64,000 bases of DNA from Dugong dugon (GCA_030035585.1 CM057462.1:143618734-143682733); one strand, 5' to 3'. Positions 11,770 through 23,436 are shown, counted from the stretch's first letter. Translations and numbers: made by a program. The notes: a model not told the origin generated them from the letters alone.

Positions 11770-11948
11770 GTCAGTGAGAAGGAAGGAAACCCTCAATGAG
11801 ATGGATTGACATGATAGCCACAATAGTGTACTTAAACAGAAAGATGGCACAGGACCCTAATACAGGACCTGTCAACCTCCTGTTCTGTTATACCTAGGAT
11901 CACCAAGAGTTGGAGCTGACTCAAGAGCATCTAAAAACAATTAGCTTC
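11770..11948 (+). mobile_element. RTE 3'-end fragment
   Basis: It reads AAACCCTCAATGAGATGGATT, then GATGGCACAGGACCC, then a diverged GAGTTGGAGCTGACTCAAGA ending. These are the last about 170 bases of the RTE on the plus strand. An internal insertion of a few bases is visible. Confidence 0.65.
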
Positions 11949-12098
11949 TCTTCTCCAATTCAAATGTATTTGTCAATGAAGATTATTCATTAGTTAATAA
12001 ACAATTCTGATGACGATATATAGAAGCTTGGTTCAACCCATAATTAACCTTACCAGATAATTATCTTAGGTCTAATTTAATTCCTCTTAGGTCTAACT

Positions 12099-12266
12099 AG
12101 AGTCCTGTTGGTGCAGTGGTTAAGAACTCGGCACCTAACAAAGAGGTCAGCAGTTTGAATCCACCAGCGACTCCTTGGAAACCCTATGGGGCAGCTCTAC
12201 CCTGTCCTCCAGGATTGCTAAGATCGGAATCAACTCAATCGCAACGAGTTTGGTTTTCCAATGGGT
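12099..12266 (+). mobile_element. AfroSINE copy (short form)
   Basis: It starts AGAGTCCTGTTGGTGCAGTG, with B-box-like AGCAGTTTGAATCCACC, body GAAACCCTATGGGGCAGCTC, and 3' end GATCGGAATCAACTCAATCG. It is directly followed by an inverted RTE fragment. The pair is flanked by near copies of TAGGTCTAA. Confidence 0.75.
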
Positions 12267-12475
12267 TTGTTGTTAGTTGCCCTCAAGAATATCGCGACTC
12301 ATAGTGACCCCATCTACAACAGAAGAAAACACTACCCTGTCCTGTGCCATCTCTACAATCGTTGTTATGCTTGGGCCCATTGTTGCAGCCACTGTGCCAA
12401 TCCATCTTGCTGAGGGTTTTCCTCTTTTTCACTGATCATCTAATTTACCAAGTATGATGTTTACGTAGGTCTAAT
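12267..12475 (-). mobile_element. RTE 3'-end fragment
   Basis: On the minus strand it ends in the RTE 3' tail (GAGTCGCGATATTCTTGAGG, then CAACTAACAAC). It is 5'-truncated at 12475. TAGGTCTAATATAATTC follows immediately and resembles TAGGTCTAATTTAATTC at 12067-12083. Confidence 0.7.
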
Positions 12476-12779
12476 ATAATTCTATAAATATTTTGAGTTA
12501 GCAGTGCAGTTAAGATTCAACGAAGGATCAAACCCTTAGGAATTCTTCAGGCATAAACCATCTGTTAACCCTTTTCTTTCTCATAGTCCTTTGAAAGAGC
12601 TTCTTATCAAAGATGACTTATAACTGAAGACTAAATCAAACTGCTTCCAGACATTAGAGTTGAAAGAAACTTCAGCAATTCCTTTGGAGATCTCTCAATT
12701 TTTATTTTTATCCACAAAATAAATGTCTGGTCATTATTAGCCAATAGTAATTATTCTTACTGCTAATTTTTTATTTTGT
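12476..12779. other. Unrecognised unique-looking sequence
   Basis: About 300 bases with no recognisable gene or repeat. Confidence 0.4.
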
Positions 12780-13318
12780 ATTTTCTTTGTGTTAATTAAT
12801 GGACAATTAGCATACAATAAACTGCATATGTTTAAAGGGTAAAACTTGATAATTTTTGAAGTATATATACACAGGTACAACATCACCATAATCATGATAA
12901 TGAACATACCCATCACCCCTAAAAGTGTCCCTCCCACCTCCTTTACTTTCTCACTCTCAAAACAACCAGTGAATTGATTTTTATTCCTATAGCTTAGTTT
13001 GCATTTTCTAGAATTTATATGAAATGAATTATTGTGTACATTCATTTTTCCATGACTTTTTCACTCTGCATAATTTCTTTTGAGATCTATTTATGTTGTA
13101 ACTTATCAACAGTTCAGTATTTTATTGGGATTTGAATTCTACTGTCTGTAATAGCGCAGTTTGTTGTATTCACGTGCTCTTCAATATTTTGTTGCTTCCA
13201 GTTTGAGGCTATTATAAATTAAGCTGCTATTAACATTCCAGTATAAGTCTTTTGTTAGAACATAAGCTTTCATTTCTTTTAGTTGTATACCTAGGAAGGA
13301 AAGACTGTATGTTTCAAT
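12780..13318 (-). mobile_element. Old L1M-type LINE fragment
   Basis: Phrases such as ATACAATAAACTGCATATGT, CATGATAATGAACATACCCA and TTGAGGCTATTATAAATTAAG are characteristic of the ORF2/3'-side of ancient mammalian L1s read in reverse. No open frame remains. Confidence 0.6.
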
Positions 13319-15181
13319 GTTGTATTAATTAATCATTACAGACAATTACTGAATGCCTCCTTTGTGCCAGGGACTATTCCACACATTGAAGATCCATTAC
13401 CTGCTATCATAGAGCTTATACTCTAGAAATGTTTGTATTACAACAGTTATTTATATAGTTTATTTCTAACATAATGAAAATTCCTAAGTATTCTCAATAG
13501 CTTAGAAGAAGAGAAAAAAAAAAAAAAAGAGGGAAAAAGATGAAATGGGAGGAAAAAAAAACAAACACACAAAGGAAAAGAATGTCACAAAAAGTACTAG
13601 ATAGAACCGTTACGTGTTCACTCTATTAGTTTCTTCTAAGATGTAGGAAGATCTGAACACTGAATACAATTTGAATTACATATTGGAAATTCATGTAAGT
13701 GAAAATAATGTAAGAACTAATTAGTTTAATAAAATCTAAGGGAGAGAGAGAGATAACTAAATTATGCTTTGCCTCTTGCCTATGCAACAGTTACCATAAT
13801 GATGTGATTTGAAAATTGCAATTAATTGTATTACCAAAGAAGCGTACTTAGAATTCATATATCTATATGCCCCCCGGCCCCCCGCCAAATGAATTTGTCT
13901 TATAACTATTCCAAACCAAGTTGGTACACATTTCCTGACTGCCATGGATTTTTAAACTGTTTAATACATTTGAAAATTCAGAATCGTAAATCATTTTAAA
14001 AGTATGCTTTTTAAATTTTTCGTTAACACAAAGTATCTTGCATCCCAACAAGCCAAGCTTTGTTATTTTGGCAATTATGGTAAAATTGTTCTCTGTTTTT
14101 GTTACTAATTAAAAACAAAATAAGATTCTGATCTAACAGGTGTTGTAAAAGGCTCTTCAAAATTGCGTGGCTACACATAAAATTTTAGAAAAATATGCGT
14201 TCACTAGTGTCAGAATTCTATTCTTTCATGTTAGGCTAGCCCATGTTTCTTCTGAGAACAAATATTAAACACCAGATTTAAGGCTGCTTCGGAATTAATG
14301 TCTCTATTTGCAGAGAATATATGTATTTAAATAATATTTTGATAGGCAAAAATTCTTTTAGAACTAATTTGGAAGGGCTGAGAGATTCTACTTAAAACAT
14401 AAAACCAAGACTTAAAACTAGCGGTAAAATTACTTAAAACTAGGGGGTTTCACACTGGGAGTTTCTGATTTTTACTCTTCTAAAATCGCTTTCTGGCATC
14501 ACCTTTTCTCGTGTTATTCTATTATCCACTTGCATATACCAGTATTCCATCAAGACTTTTCATTCCTTTATTTAATCAGGGACTTCGTTGGAATTTACCT
14601 TGTGTTAGGATGTTCCTAATTATCTATTTCTACAGTTTCCAGCTACTGCGCAAGGGCTTTTCCTTTGGGAATTTTGGAAGGTTCTTTCTTCTTTAATGTG
14701 TCCTTTTGCAGCTATCGTCAAGAAATGGCTCTTATCTGTATGTTATTATGGGCCAATTGAGGGTTATCTTGAGAACTATTTTCAGGTTAGACTTCACCTG
14801 AAGAAGTAACCTCTACTTGCATAAAGTTACTTTATGTGCCATATTACCCATATCTCATATTCAACACCTAAAAAATGATATAAACATACAAAACCAGCTG
14901 TAGATGATTAATACTGGCATTTCTGATTTGATAACATATTGAAGAATCATCTGCAAACTTAGATTACTTGCTGAATTTCCTTAATGACAATTCAATTGTA
15001 GAATGTATTTTATTTCTGCAGGATTTATTTATTCAAAATATTATTTCTCTTATGTAAGTATAGCATTTCGCTCAGAAAAACCTCAACAATTACCAGTTTG
15101 CAAAAAAATAATTATCTAGTGCAATTAGATACATCACAGGGAATGTGTTAATACATTGATTTTATATTAAATGTAAGCCTC
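13319..15181. other. AT-rich sequence, mostly unrecognised
   Basis: 13325-13425 (GACAATTACTGAATGCCTCC, TGTGCCAGGGACTATTCC) resembles an ancient L2/MIR-class fragment. A purine-rich run occupies 13500-13570. A C-run (CCCCCCGGCCCCCCGCC) lies at 13870-13885. The rest shows no gene or RNA. Confidence 0.4.
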
Positions 15182-15575
15182 TGTTATTGACTGAATTATA
15201 TCTCCCAAAAAATATGCATTGTAAACCCTAACCTTTATGCCTGTGATTATAATTCTATTTGGCAATGGTTTGTCTTTGTTATGTTAATGAGGCTGGATTA
15301 GTGTAGTGTGTATTTTGAGTCAATCTCTTTTGGGATATAAAAGAAATTAAACAAGCAAGAAGAGACGTGGGAAGATTGATGCTAAATCACAGGAAGATCA
15401 TCAAAGAGCCAAGGAACAAGAACCTTCCCCTAGAGCCAACAGTAGAGCGAAAACCTGCCCCTAGAGCCAGCACCTTGAATTTGGACTTCTAGCCTCCAAA
15501 ATTGTGAGAAAATAAATTTCAGTTTATTAAACACTTGTGGTATTTCTGCTATAGCAGCACTAAATAACTAAGACA
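15182..15575 (+). mobile_element. Solo LTR, MaLR/ERVL-type
   Basis: It starts TGTTATTGACTGAATTATAT and ends AATAACTAAGACA. It has GGGATATAAAAG as a TATA-like word, AAATAAATTTCAG as poly(A) signal, and the same CACTTGTGGTATTTCTGCTA end as the LTR at 3785-4291. GCCTC and GCTTC flank it, an imperfect 5-bp duplication. It is shorter than its relative, with internal deletions. Confidence 0.65.
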
Positions 15576-16531
15576 GCTTCAGATCAAGTTAGGTAAAAAA
15601 AAATTAATGAATGTACAGATAGCAACAAATGAATGTCTTTTTATTTTGTTTAGCATTGTTAAACACTAACACATTTTAAGTTACCAATTAATTGTGTAGT
15701 TTTAAAGTTAGTATTTATAATCAAGTAATTGTACAGATAAAGTATTTTATTATTAGATGACCATAGAAATCAGGGGGGCAGAAAAAAAGTTTTTAGTCTG
15801 AACCTGCAGGAAATAAGAAAGCTCACAGTACGGGTACAAATTTATTCAAAGAATTTTGTCAGATCAAATAAATAAACCCATTAAAAATAGAAACATTTTG
15901 AGAAATTATTTTACTTCAATATTTCAGATTATGAATGCATTTCTGGAGTTTTTATTTCTAGATAAACTGCACAAAATGAGGAATATAATTCAAGTGATGT
16001 ATAGAAACCAGAAGTTAAAATATTACCTAGAATCATCATTCTACTGTAAGAACTGAACATAAATGGTTAAATAAAATTAAAGTGAATGAATTCTTTTTCT
16101 GTAAATGCTCTATGCTTTCATAATGGTGCTATGATGACAAAATTTATCATTGATGACCATCACAGACAATACATACATTTAACGATTTCTATCCGTCTTA
16201 GAAATTCAACTATTTGTCTGTGTGCATGTGTGCATTTTAATAATTACTATGGAATATGAGTGAAGATTGGAGAATTCTGGCAGGATGTATAAACTAGGTA
16301 CTTACAGAAATAAATTGTACATGGAAACAGAAGATACTCAATTCCAAATAAAAAATAATGCCCTATATCATGATCTCCACAATTTCTTAAAAGTTGTAAT
16401 GATGCTTTTACGTAAACAATAGAGAAAAATGCAATAGTATTCTTTTGTATCTGATTTTCAATATTTCAGAGAGATCTATGATACTATTAAAGATCAATTA
16501 ACTATGTATGTGTGGAAATACATGTATAAAA
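15576..16531. other. AT-rich sequence, nothing recognised
   Basis: The longest open frame (15856-16056) is 66 codons of low-complexity composition with no recognisable domain. No repeat or RNA was recognised. Confidence 0.4.
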
Positions 16532-16692
16532 ACCAAAAACCCATTACCATCGAGTCAATTCTGACTCGTAGCAGCCCTATAGGACAGAGTGGAAAGGTCC
16601 CATAGAATTTCCAAGGAGCCGCTGGTAGATTCAAACAGCCGACCTTTTGGTTAGCAGCCGTAGCTCTTAACTACTATGTTACCAGGGTTCCA
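16532..16692 (-). mobile_element. AfroSINE copy (short form)
   Basis: On the minus strand it begins GGAACCCTGGTAACATAGTA, has the B box region GGCTGTTTGAATCTACC, body GTCCTATAGGGCTGCTACG, and 3' end GAATTGACTCGATGG with a T-rich tail. A (TATG)n run follows at 16695-16720. Confidence 0.8.
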
Positions 16693-16694
16693 AA

Positions 16695-16720
16695 TATATG
16701 TATGTATGTATGTATGTATA
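16695..16720. repeat. (TATG)n microsatellite
   Basis: About six units of TATG directly beside the AfroSINE. Confidence 0.9.
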
Positions 16721-16948
16721 AATGGAAAATCAGAGCTAGGAAGCCATGATGATAATGATACCAGGAAAGCAAATCTATGGAAAATCAAAAGAATCTAGAA
16801 GAATGAAGAAAAATTGCACAGAAAAGTGAATTTCTGAAAGAATCTGAGAGAACAGCTTTTATTTTTTCCTTCACTATTGATACCTTCTTTATCAGTCCAA
16901 AACTATCTTCTTGACATAGATTAAGTAGCTCTTAGTTAATATAACACA

Positions 16949-17436
16949 TGTGCAAAGTTTCCAAAAATTGAGGTGCCTGGCATGCCTAGGGTGGCTGGCT
17001 CAGGTATAGGCCTGACTCCATTTTGTGACCTCTGTTCTACATTCCTGAGAATGCAACCTGACTTCTTCATATGCATGTGACCTCGGGCCTCTGGCTGGAT
17101 AGAACCAGCAGGCACTAGCCCCCTATCAATCCATGTGACCATCCTGTAAACCACCCCTCTTAGTCATATATTTAAACTAAACTATTCGTGTTTCCAGCCA
17201 GTCATTATAACCCCTTCCCCCCTTGCTTTGAGTTGTTTTGCCTTTTGCTTATCTAATCTAACAACTTTCAGTCAGAATGTTGTATTTTATCTCATAAAAA
17301 TGCATCTCTAACTCTGCCACTTTGGAGTGCTGGTTTTCACTTTGTGAGATCCAACCTGTCCCAGGCTCCAGCTGCCTTTCTTGCAGTAAATCGCTTTACT
17401 TTCATTTTAAAGAGTACACCTCCTCACTCGAGGACA
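16949..17436 (+). mobile_element. Solo LTR, probably ERV1 (gammaretrovirus-like)
   Basis: A 488-bp segment starts TGTGCAAAG and ends GAGGACA. It is flanked on both sides by CACA, the 4-bp duplication typical of class I ERVs. It is more GC-rich than its surroundings and has CATATATTTAAAC and CTCATAAAAATG words as possible TATA or poly(A) signals. Its last third (CCCAGGCTCCAGCTGCC, GCAGTAAATCGCTTTAC) resembles many ERV1 R-U5 regions. The exact family was not identified. Confidence 0.5.
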
Positions 17437-17824
17437 CACAAAGAGCTTAGGCAGAATAATTAACATTCTTTTTATCCAAATATTTTGAACATTTATTTTG
17501 TGTTCCTTTTGTGTCTGTTTTCTTAAACATTGTGTACCCAACAATTAGAACAGCACTTAGTATATAATCTTAGATTAATTAGGGAATAGTTTATGTACAA
17601 TTTTTTTTCAATTATAGAAATTAATTTTGAAAAGAAGATTTTATCCCATTCAAAGATATTAGAGATCAGCAGGAAAAAGTATTAACGGAAATGGAAGAGT
17701 GGGAGGGAATAGAAACAGTTTTCTCTCCAGTCTTCTAAGGCATATCCTGTAATCAATCCTCTGCTTAAACTTCATCTAAGGCTTTTCTGCCCTGGCACTG
17801 ATTTTACTGAATTAATTGTGTTAC
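17437..17824. other. Unrecognised sequence
   Basis: No gene or repeat recognised; a T-rich run lies near 17602-17610. Confidence 0.4.
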
Positions 17825-18435
17825 TGTGGCGGACTGATTTTAGGATAGCACCCAATTACTCTCTTATCCTGATGCATGCATATATTAGTCCCCTTCCCTT
17901 GAATATGTGTTGTGACTTATTTCTTACAAAAATTTGATAGAATTTACTTTCGAGATTATGCTACATAAAATGGTAACTACTAACTAGCCAAATCTCTCTG
18001 TTGACTCCCTCCCTTGCTGGCTTTGAAGAAGAAGGTCCCATTTGAAGAGACCCACATATAGCAAAAGATCTAAAGGTGGCTTCACAGGCAAAGGCCTCAG
18101 TTCCTTGCAAGTTAATGGCTGGAAGCCACCGTCAATTCTTGTTATGTGGGCCTCTACATACGGCCGCTTACTTCTTCAAAGCCAGCAAGGGAGGGGGTTG
18201 ACAGAGAGAGCTGGCTAGTAAGAAGTTACAATCTTAGTATCATAATAAGCCTCAGTTGAGAACCAGCCCTGATTGATAACTTGATTTTCAGTCCAGTGAG
18301 AAACCATGAAGTAAAGGACCCAGCTAAGCCAGGCCCATACTCCTGACCTCAGAAACTCTGAGAAGATAAATGTGTGTTGTTTTAAGTTGCTGAATTTGAG
18401 GTAATATTATTATGCAGCAATAATGAATACAGTTA
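17825..18435 (+). mobile_element. MLT1-like MaLR LTR with inserted inverted repeat
   Basis: The 3' third is typical of MLT1-class LTRs: AACCATGAAG, CAGAAACTCTGAGAAGATAA, TGTGTTGTTTTAAGTTGCTG and TATGCAGCAATAATGAATAC. The 5' part has GGCAAAGGCCTCAGTTCCTTG, also MLT1-like. Bases 17973-18059 and 18142-18228 are inverted repeats of each other, described separately. Confidence 0.55.
17973..18228. repeat. 87-bp imperfect inverted repeat (hairpin) within the LTR
   Basis: The left arm 17973-18059 contains TCCCTCCCTTGCTGGCTTTG. The right arm 18142-18228 contains CAAAGCCAGCAAGGGAGGGG. The outer ends GTAACTACTAACTAGCC and GGCTAGTAAGAAGTTAC also pair. Inside the loop, GGTGGCTTC (18075-18083) and GAAGCCACC (18122-18129 region) can extend the stem. 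Confidence 0.85.
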
Positions 18436-18834
18436 TTAGTAGGTGTGTGAGGTCACCTATACTTTGATTTCTTACATGCAATTTATTTTCTGGATAGAGC
18501 ATCGATAAACACCTAAATTTAACCGAAAGAATGACACACCTAGTAACATTATGTGGATACAGAAAAGTATTTAGTCTTTAAAATAAAGTTTCAAATTACA
18601 AATACGAACTTCTATTGTATTCACACAACAACCATGTTTAGAAAATACCAAGGACTTATTCATTATGGTCTAAAACTGAGTCATATTTTCTTTTTAACTT
18701 TATATAAAGTTAAACAAAATAATGTAAAAAAAAATAATGAATAAACATGTTCAGCCATTTTAAATGTTTCTGAAAATAACAAGGGGATGGAAATAATTAA
18801 CTTCATGTTAGATTTACCATTAAAAGGGAAGGTT
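18436..18834. other. AT-rich sequence, nothing recognised
   Basis: No supportable gene or repeat. Confidence 0.4.
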
Positions 18835-19850
18835 TTGGAAAGTGATGTCAGAGAAAACGGTGGAGTAACTCAAAGGACCCCTTCCTCTATTGATACACTA
18901 GAAAACATCAGCAAAAGCTTTTAGAATCACCTCTTTCGAAACTCCAGAAAATAGCCAAAGGTTTACAGCAATCCAGCAAATGCTGTATCAAGAAAGAGGC
19001 AACTTAAAAACAGTAGGCAAGCTTTGTGGCATTTTTATTTGCCCTTGCCCCACCTCACTCCAAGGCTTGGTGGCAGTCTTGAAGATGGCAGCCCACAATA
19101 CCAGTGTGGGAACTTGGTCCCTGATTCAGGAGTGAAAGAACAGACCCAATTCTCTAACAATTATATTTGTTTGTTTTGACTGACTTGGGGCCTATACGAA
19201 GGACTGAGGCAAGGCACTTGCCTTTGTTTCTCCTAATGTGGAACTCCCTCAAGACTGAATAATGGCTACATGGATAGCATTCCTCAAAAACATTGAAAGG
19301 CTAATGAAAAATCCACTGACACCTGAGGCAAAAGATTATAATTTACGCAAACAATAGATAAACCCAGAAAGCCTGGGAGGGAAAACTGGGGCGAGAGATT
19401 TTTTTGAGAATTAGGACATTGAAAACCTACCGTTTTAGCCAGGAATTTAGGAAGCTCTACACATGACCAAGGCAGAACTCATGCTCAGAAAAGACCTGAG
19501 AAGACCCTAACCTGTCATCTCTCACCGATCTTTAAATTCAGCGCAAACAGAACGTGAAGGCTAAGGTGGAGTTTTAAAGTGTCTGGGTAAGAGTTGAAGA
19601 AGTGCCCCAAAACAGAGTTAATTTGCAAAGACTGAGAGAGGTTTTGTTTTGGTTTGGTTTGGTTTGTTTTTGTTTTATTTTGTTTGTTTGTTTTGCTCCA
19701 GGTATTGAAGGAAATCTCTATCAAAACACGAGCTGACCACAAGCTAAACAGAGACTTCAGATCACACATGACGAAGAATAAAGTTTACCTACAAAAGAAA
19801 AGTTTCTTTTTGCTTTAGAAAAATCATTAATAAAACAAGTGAACACTCAA
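18835..19850 (+). mobile_element. Probable 5' UTR of an old L1M element
   Basis: GTGATGTCAGAGAAAACGGT, CCAAAGGTTTACAGCAATCC and CAGTCTTGAAGATGGCAGCC recall the 5' UTR of ancient L1M families. A (GTTTT)n-like run at 19645-19690 interrupts it. No ORF1 follows, so it is a fragment. The assignment is from memory of word patterns only. Confidence 0.4.
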
Positions 19851-20520
19851 ATAGAAACATTTTCTATTAAATTGAAGAATAAAATTACATAAATGATTAT
19901 ACACTAGTAAAAACTTTTAGAATGATGGCACACTAGCAAATTTGTTTTTTAAAATAAAACTCTGTGTGTGTGTGTGCGGGTGTTTGCAAAAGCTTAACAT
20001 GGCTAATATTATGCCGGTTATTACAAGCTTGCTTTTGTTTAGATTTTCCATTATAATTATTTGATGCTTCTTCTTTTTTTTTTTAAATAAGAATAACATG
20101 TTCCCTATAGAACTGTTAGATTGTTTGATTTTGTTTTGTGAGCAGCATTATCTCATTTATTCTGTCAGAAAAAAAATCTAAATTAGACTAATGGTGGTGA
20201 GCCTGAGAACTAAATTTCACAATCAAAAGTAGAGCTTCTTTGTCATAATCAAAATATGAAGCATATGAATTACAGTAGTCTTAATAATAGATGAATGGAA
20301 CATATTAACATGTGGGGTATTGTGATGGATTAAAATGATAGCTGAAATAGGAACCTGTGGAAAGTCAATGTAAGACATCAATTTGTGTCATCTGACTAGA
20401 AACACTCAAACACTAAAAATTTCCACTGTTATTTTTTGTATATGTATTCTTAGGCCATTAATTCAATTATAGATAGTCTTAAGTATAGCAAAGCTATTAT
20501 TATTTTAGCAAATTTCTGTC
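19851..20520. other. AT-rich sequence, nothing recognised
   Basis: A short (TG)n run lies at 19963-19976. No gene or repeat family was recognised. Confidence 0.4.
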
Positions 20521-20522
20521 TC

Positions 20523-20720
20523 CAGTTGCCTTTGAATTGATTCTGATTCATGGTAACTCCTGTGTCAGGGTAGAACTGTGTTTAATAGGGTTTTTAATGA
20601 CTGATTTTTCAGAAGTAGATCACTGGCCTTTTCTTCTGAGCGCCTCTGGGTGGGTTTGAACTGCCAACATTTTGGATAGCAGCTGAGCATGTTAAATATT
20701 TGCACAACCCAAGGACTCCA
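20523..20720 (-). mobile_element. AfroSINE copy (long form)
   Basis: On the minus strand it begins GGAGTCCTTGGGTTGTGC and carries CCCAGAGGCGCTCAGAAGAA. Its 3' end is ATGAATCAGAATCAATTCAA. It is diverged, with the B box changed. Confidence 0.65.
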
Positions 20721-21084
20721 ACCTGAAATAAAGATACCATATTTATTATCTTTTTACCTATATGTGATTTCCTGGAAAAATCTCTTCCTAAAATAAGTTG
20801 TCACATACATATTTACATACAAATTCTGAACTGATGGTAAGCACTTTGAACTATTTCCAAAAACGTTTACAAATTACTTTTCAAAAGTTAATAACTTTTC
20901 AGAATAGAAATCTGACATAATTATCAGGGATCACATTTTATTTATATTTTTTAAGGTTTCTTTTATTTTAGTTTTTAAAGGATGAATTGTTAAATTTTCT
21001 TGAATATTTTGTTTACACATGGGTTTTTGTCTCATTCAGTTATTATGAGGTTAATGATATTAATGGATTTTCTAAACTTAACTC
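20721..21084. other. AT-rich sequence, nothing recognised
   Basis: No gene, RNA or repeat family could be supported. Confidence 0.4.
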
Positions 21085-21517
21085 ATTTTTTTTGTTGACA
21101 CCTTTATTGAAATACGATTCATAATCCATATAATTTACCCTTTGAAAGTGTACAATTCAATAGTTTTAGTATATTTACAGATATGTGCCACTATCATCAC
21201 AATTTTAGAACATTTTCATCACCTCAAAAAGAAACTTGTCCTTTTTAGCTATTCACCACCTATTTCTCACCCCAACACCCAACACCCCCCCTCACCGCCC
21301 CCTGCAACTCTAAGCAACCACAATACACTTCTTGTCTTTAGATTTCCCTATTCTGTATTTTCATATGAATGGAATCATATGCTACTTAATGTTTTGTGAC
21401 TGGCTTCTTTCACTGAGCATATGTTTCAAGGTTCATTCATGTTGTGGTATATAGCAGTACTTCATTCTTTTTAGTCTGTACAATATTTCATTATATAGAT
21501 ATACTACATTTTGTGTA

Positions 21518-22498
21518 CATAGATCAAGAGGCAGTCTTTCAAATAGAACAAGGGAACACTTTCTGGTTTAAAGTCAGGAAAGGTGTGTGTCAGGGTTGTA
21601 TTCTTTCACCATACTCATTCAATCTGTATGCTGAGCAAATAATCCAAGAAGCTGGACTATTTGAAGAAGAACAGGGCATCAGGATTGGAGGAAGACTCAT
21701 TAATGACCTGCACTATGCAGATGAAAAGAACTTGCTTGCTGAGAGTGAAGAGGACTTGAAGCACTTATTGATAAAAATCAAAGAGCACAGCCTTCGGTAT
21801 GGATTACACCTCAACATAAGGAAAACAAAAATTTTCAAAACTAGACCAATAAGCAACATCATAATAAAGGGAGAAAAGATTGAAGTTGTCAAGGATTTCA
21901 TTTTACTTGAATCCACAATCAACACCCATGGAAGCAGCAGTCAAGAAATCAAATGATGCATTGCATTGGGTAAATCTGCTGCAAAAGACCTCTTTAAGGT
22001 GTTGAAAAGCAAAGATGTCACCTTGAAGAGTAAGGTGCGCCTGACCCAAGCCATGGTGTTTTCAGTCACCTCATATGCGTGCCAAAGCTGAATGATGAGT
22101 AAGGAAGACCAAAGAAGAATTGTAGCATTTGAACTGTGGTGTTGGTGAAGAATATTGAATATACTATGGACTGCCAAAAGAATGAGCAAATCCGTCTTGG
22201 AAGAAGTACAACCAGAATGCTCCTTAGAAGCAAGGATGGCAAGACTAAGTCTCACATATTTTGGGTATGTTATCATGAATGACCAGTCCCTGGAGAAAGA
22301 CATCATGCTTGGTAAAGTAGAGGGTCAGCAAAAAAGAGGGAGACCCTCAATGAGATGGACTAACACAGTGGTTTCAACAACGGGCTCAAGCATAACAAGG
22401 ATTGTGAAGATGGCACAGGACTGGCCAGTGTTTTGTTCTGTTGTACATAGGGTTGCTATGAGTCAGAACCAAGTCGATGGCACCTAACTACAACAAAG
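21518..22498 (+). mobile_element. RTE LINE, 5'-truncated, inserted in L1M
   Basis: It starts CATAGATCAAGAGGCAG inside the reverse transcriptase region. It ends AAGTCGATGGCACCTAACTA followed by CAACAAAG. TTTTGTGTA flanks both sides (21509-21517 and 22499-22507), a clean 9-bp target duplication in the L1M host. The frame 21536-21956 is open over the RT palm and thumb region, but the catalytic motif reads YADE (21714-21725) where YADD is expected, and it stops at TGA 21954-21956. Confidence 0.85.
21536..22487 (+). pseudogene. RTE reverse transcriptase fragment (dead)
   Basis: The frame covers RT motifs from the GVCQGCILSPYSFNLYAEQI block (RT block 4 in RTE elements) to the C-terminal region that ends in RRGRPSMRW (22155-22487). 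The catalytic pair in YADD is changed to YADE, so polymerase activity would be lost even without the stop near 21956. The C-terminal piece is separated by a stop and by a stop replacing Trp at 22089-22091. RTE reverse transcriptase copies its own RNA at a nicked target. Confidence 0.75.
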
Positions 22499-22914
22499 TT
22501 TTGTGTATCCACTGATGGGCATTTGGATTGTTTCCAATTTTGGTTATTATGAATAATATTGCTACAAATATTCAAGTAAAATTTCTGTCTAGACCAGTAG
22601 TTTCATTTCTCTTGGGTCCCTAAGAATGGAGTTAATGCATCAATGGTAACTCTACGTTTAATCATTTTAGGTACTGCCAGACTGTTTTCCAAAGCAGATA
22701 CACCACTTCACATTCCTATCATCAGTGTAGGAGGAAGCTTATCTCTCCACATCCTCTCCAACCCTTTTTATTAGCTGACTTTTGATTCTAGGCATCCTAG
22801 TGAGTGTGAAGTAGAATCTCACTGTGGTTTGATTTGCATTTTCCTGATGACTAATGATGTTGAGCATCTTTTAATGAGTATATTGGCCATTTGTATATCT
22901 TCATTGGAGAAATG

Positions 22915-23436
22915 TTGAGAGCAAGCAGTCTTCAGATGGCCCAAATGACTATAGTTCCTCCAGGTTCTTCTCCGCCTACTAGAAACTTTAGGCTTCAGGA
23001 CAAACTACCACTCTCCCTGAAGCCTGATAATCAGCAGGGCTAAAGGGATATAATTCTGGGCCAGGGTCCATATGTCTAACCACCCCCTTCTCAAGTGAAA
23101 AGGCTGTAAATTCTGTGTAGTGAGGCAAGTAGCCCCTGGAATAAAAAACTGGCTAGGTGGGACTTCCCTGTCCCTTGCCTACAGTGCAAGGGACAGCCAG
23201 GGGGATCTGGCTCACTATGGAACTATTCCAGTTGTTTACTGTCTGTTTTCTGTGAATAATTAAATGGCTTTCATTTATCAACACTTTGTAGCTTTCTTCT
23301 GTATGCAACTTGATCTTCTAGATGGATGTAGCACTAGCAGAGAGGTTGACGCTACTGGTTGGGGTCCTCATACTAGTAGCCTTGTGGCTGATTGAGACCT
23401 TAGGAGCACTTCTAAGACAACCTGCATGTGTCACAC
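22915..23436. mobile_element. 522-bp LTR-like insert in L1M
   Basis: AAATG occurs immediately on both sides (22910-22914 and 23437-23441) within otherwise continuous L1M, so this is an insertion with a 5-bp duplication. The insert is GC-richer and has GGAATAAAAAAC and GAATAATTAAATGG words. A near-palindrome (CCCTGTCCCTTGCC...GTGCAAGGGACAG) lies at 23165-23198. It starts TTGAGAGC and ends GTGTCACAC. If the TG at 22913 belongs to the element, the ends are TG...CACA. A solo LTR is likely; the family is not recognised. Confidence 0.5.

Noticed and set aside
13870..13885. C-rich run as a possible CpG island or G-quadruplex promoter
   Set aside because: It is a 16-base isolated run in AT-rich DNA with no gene nearby.
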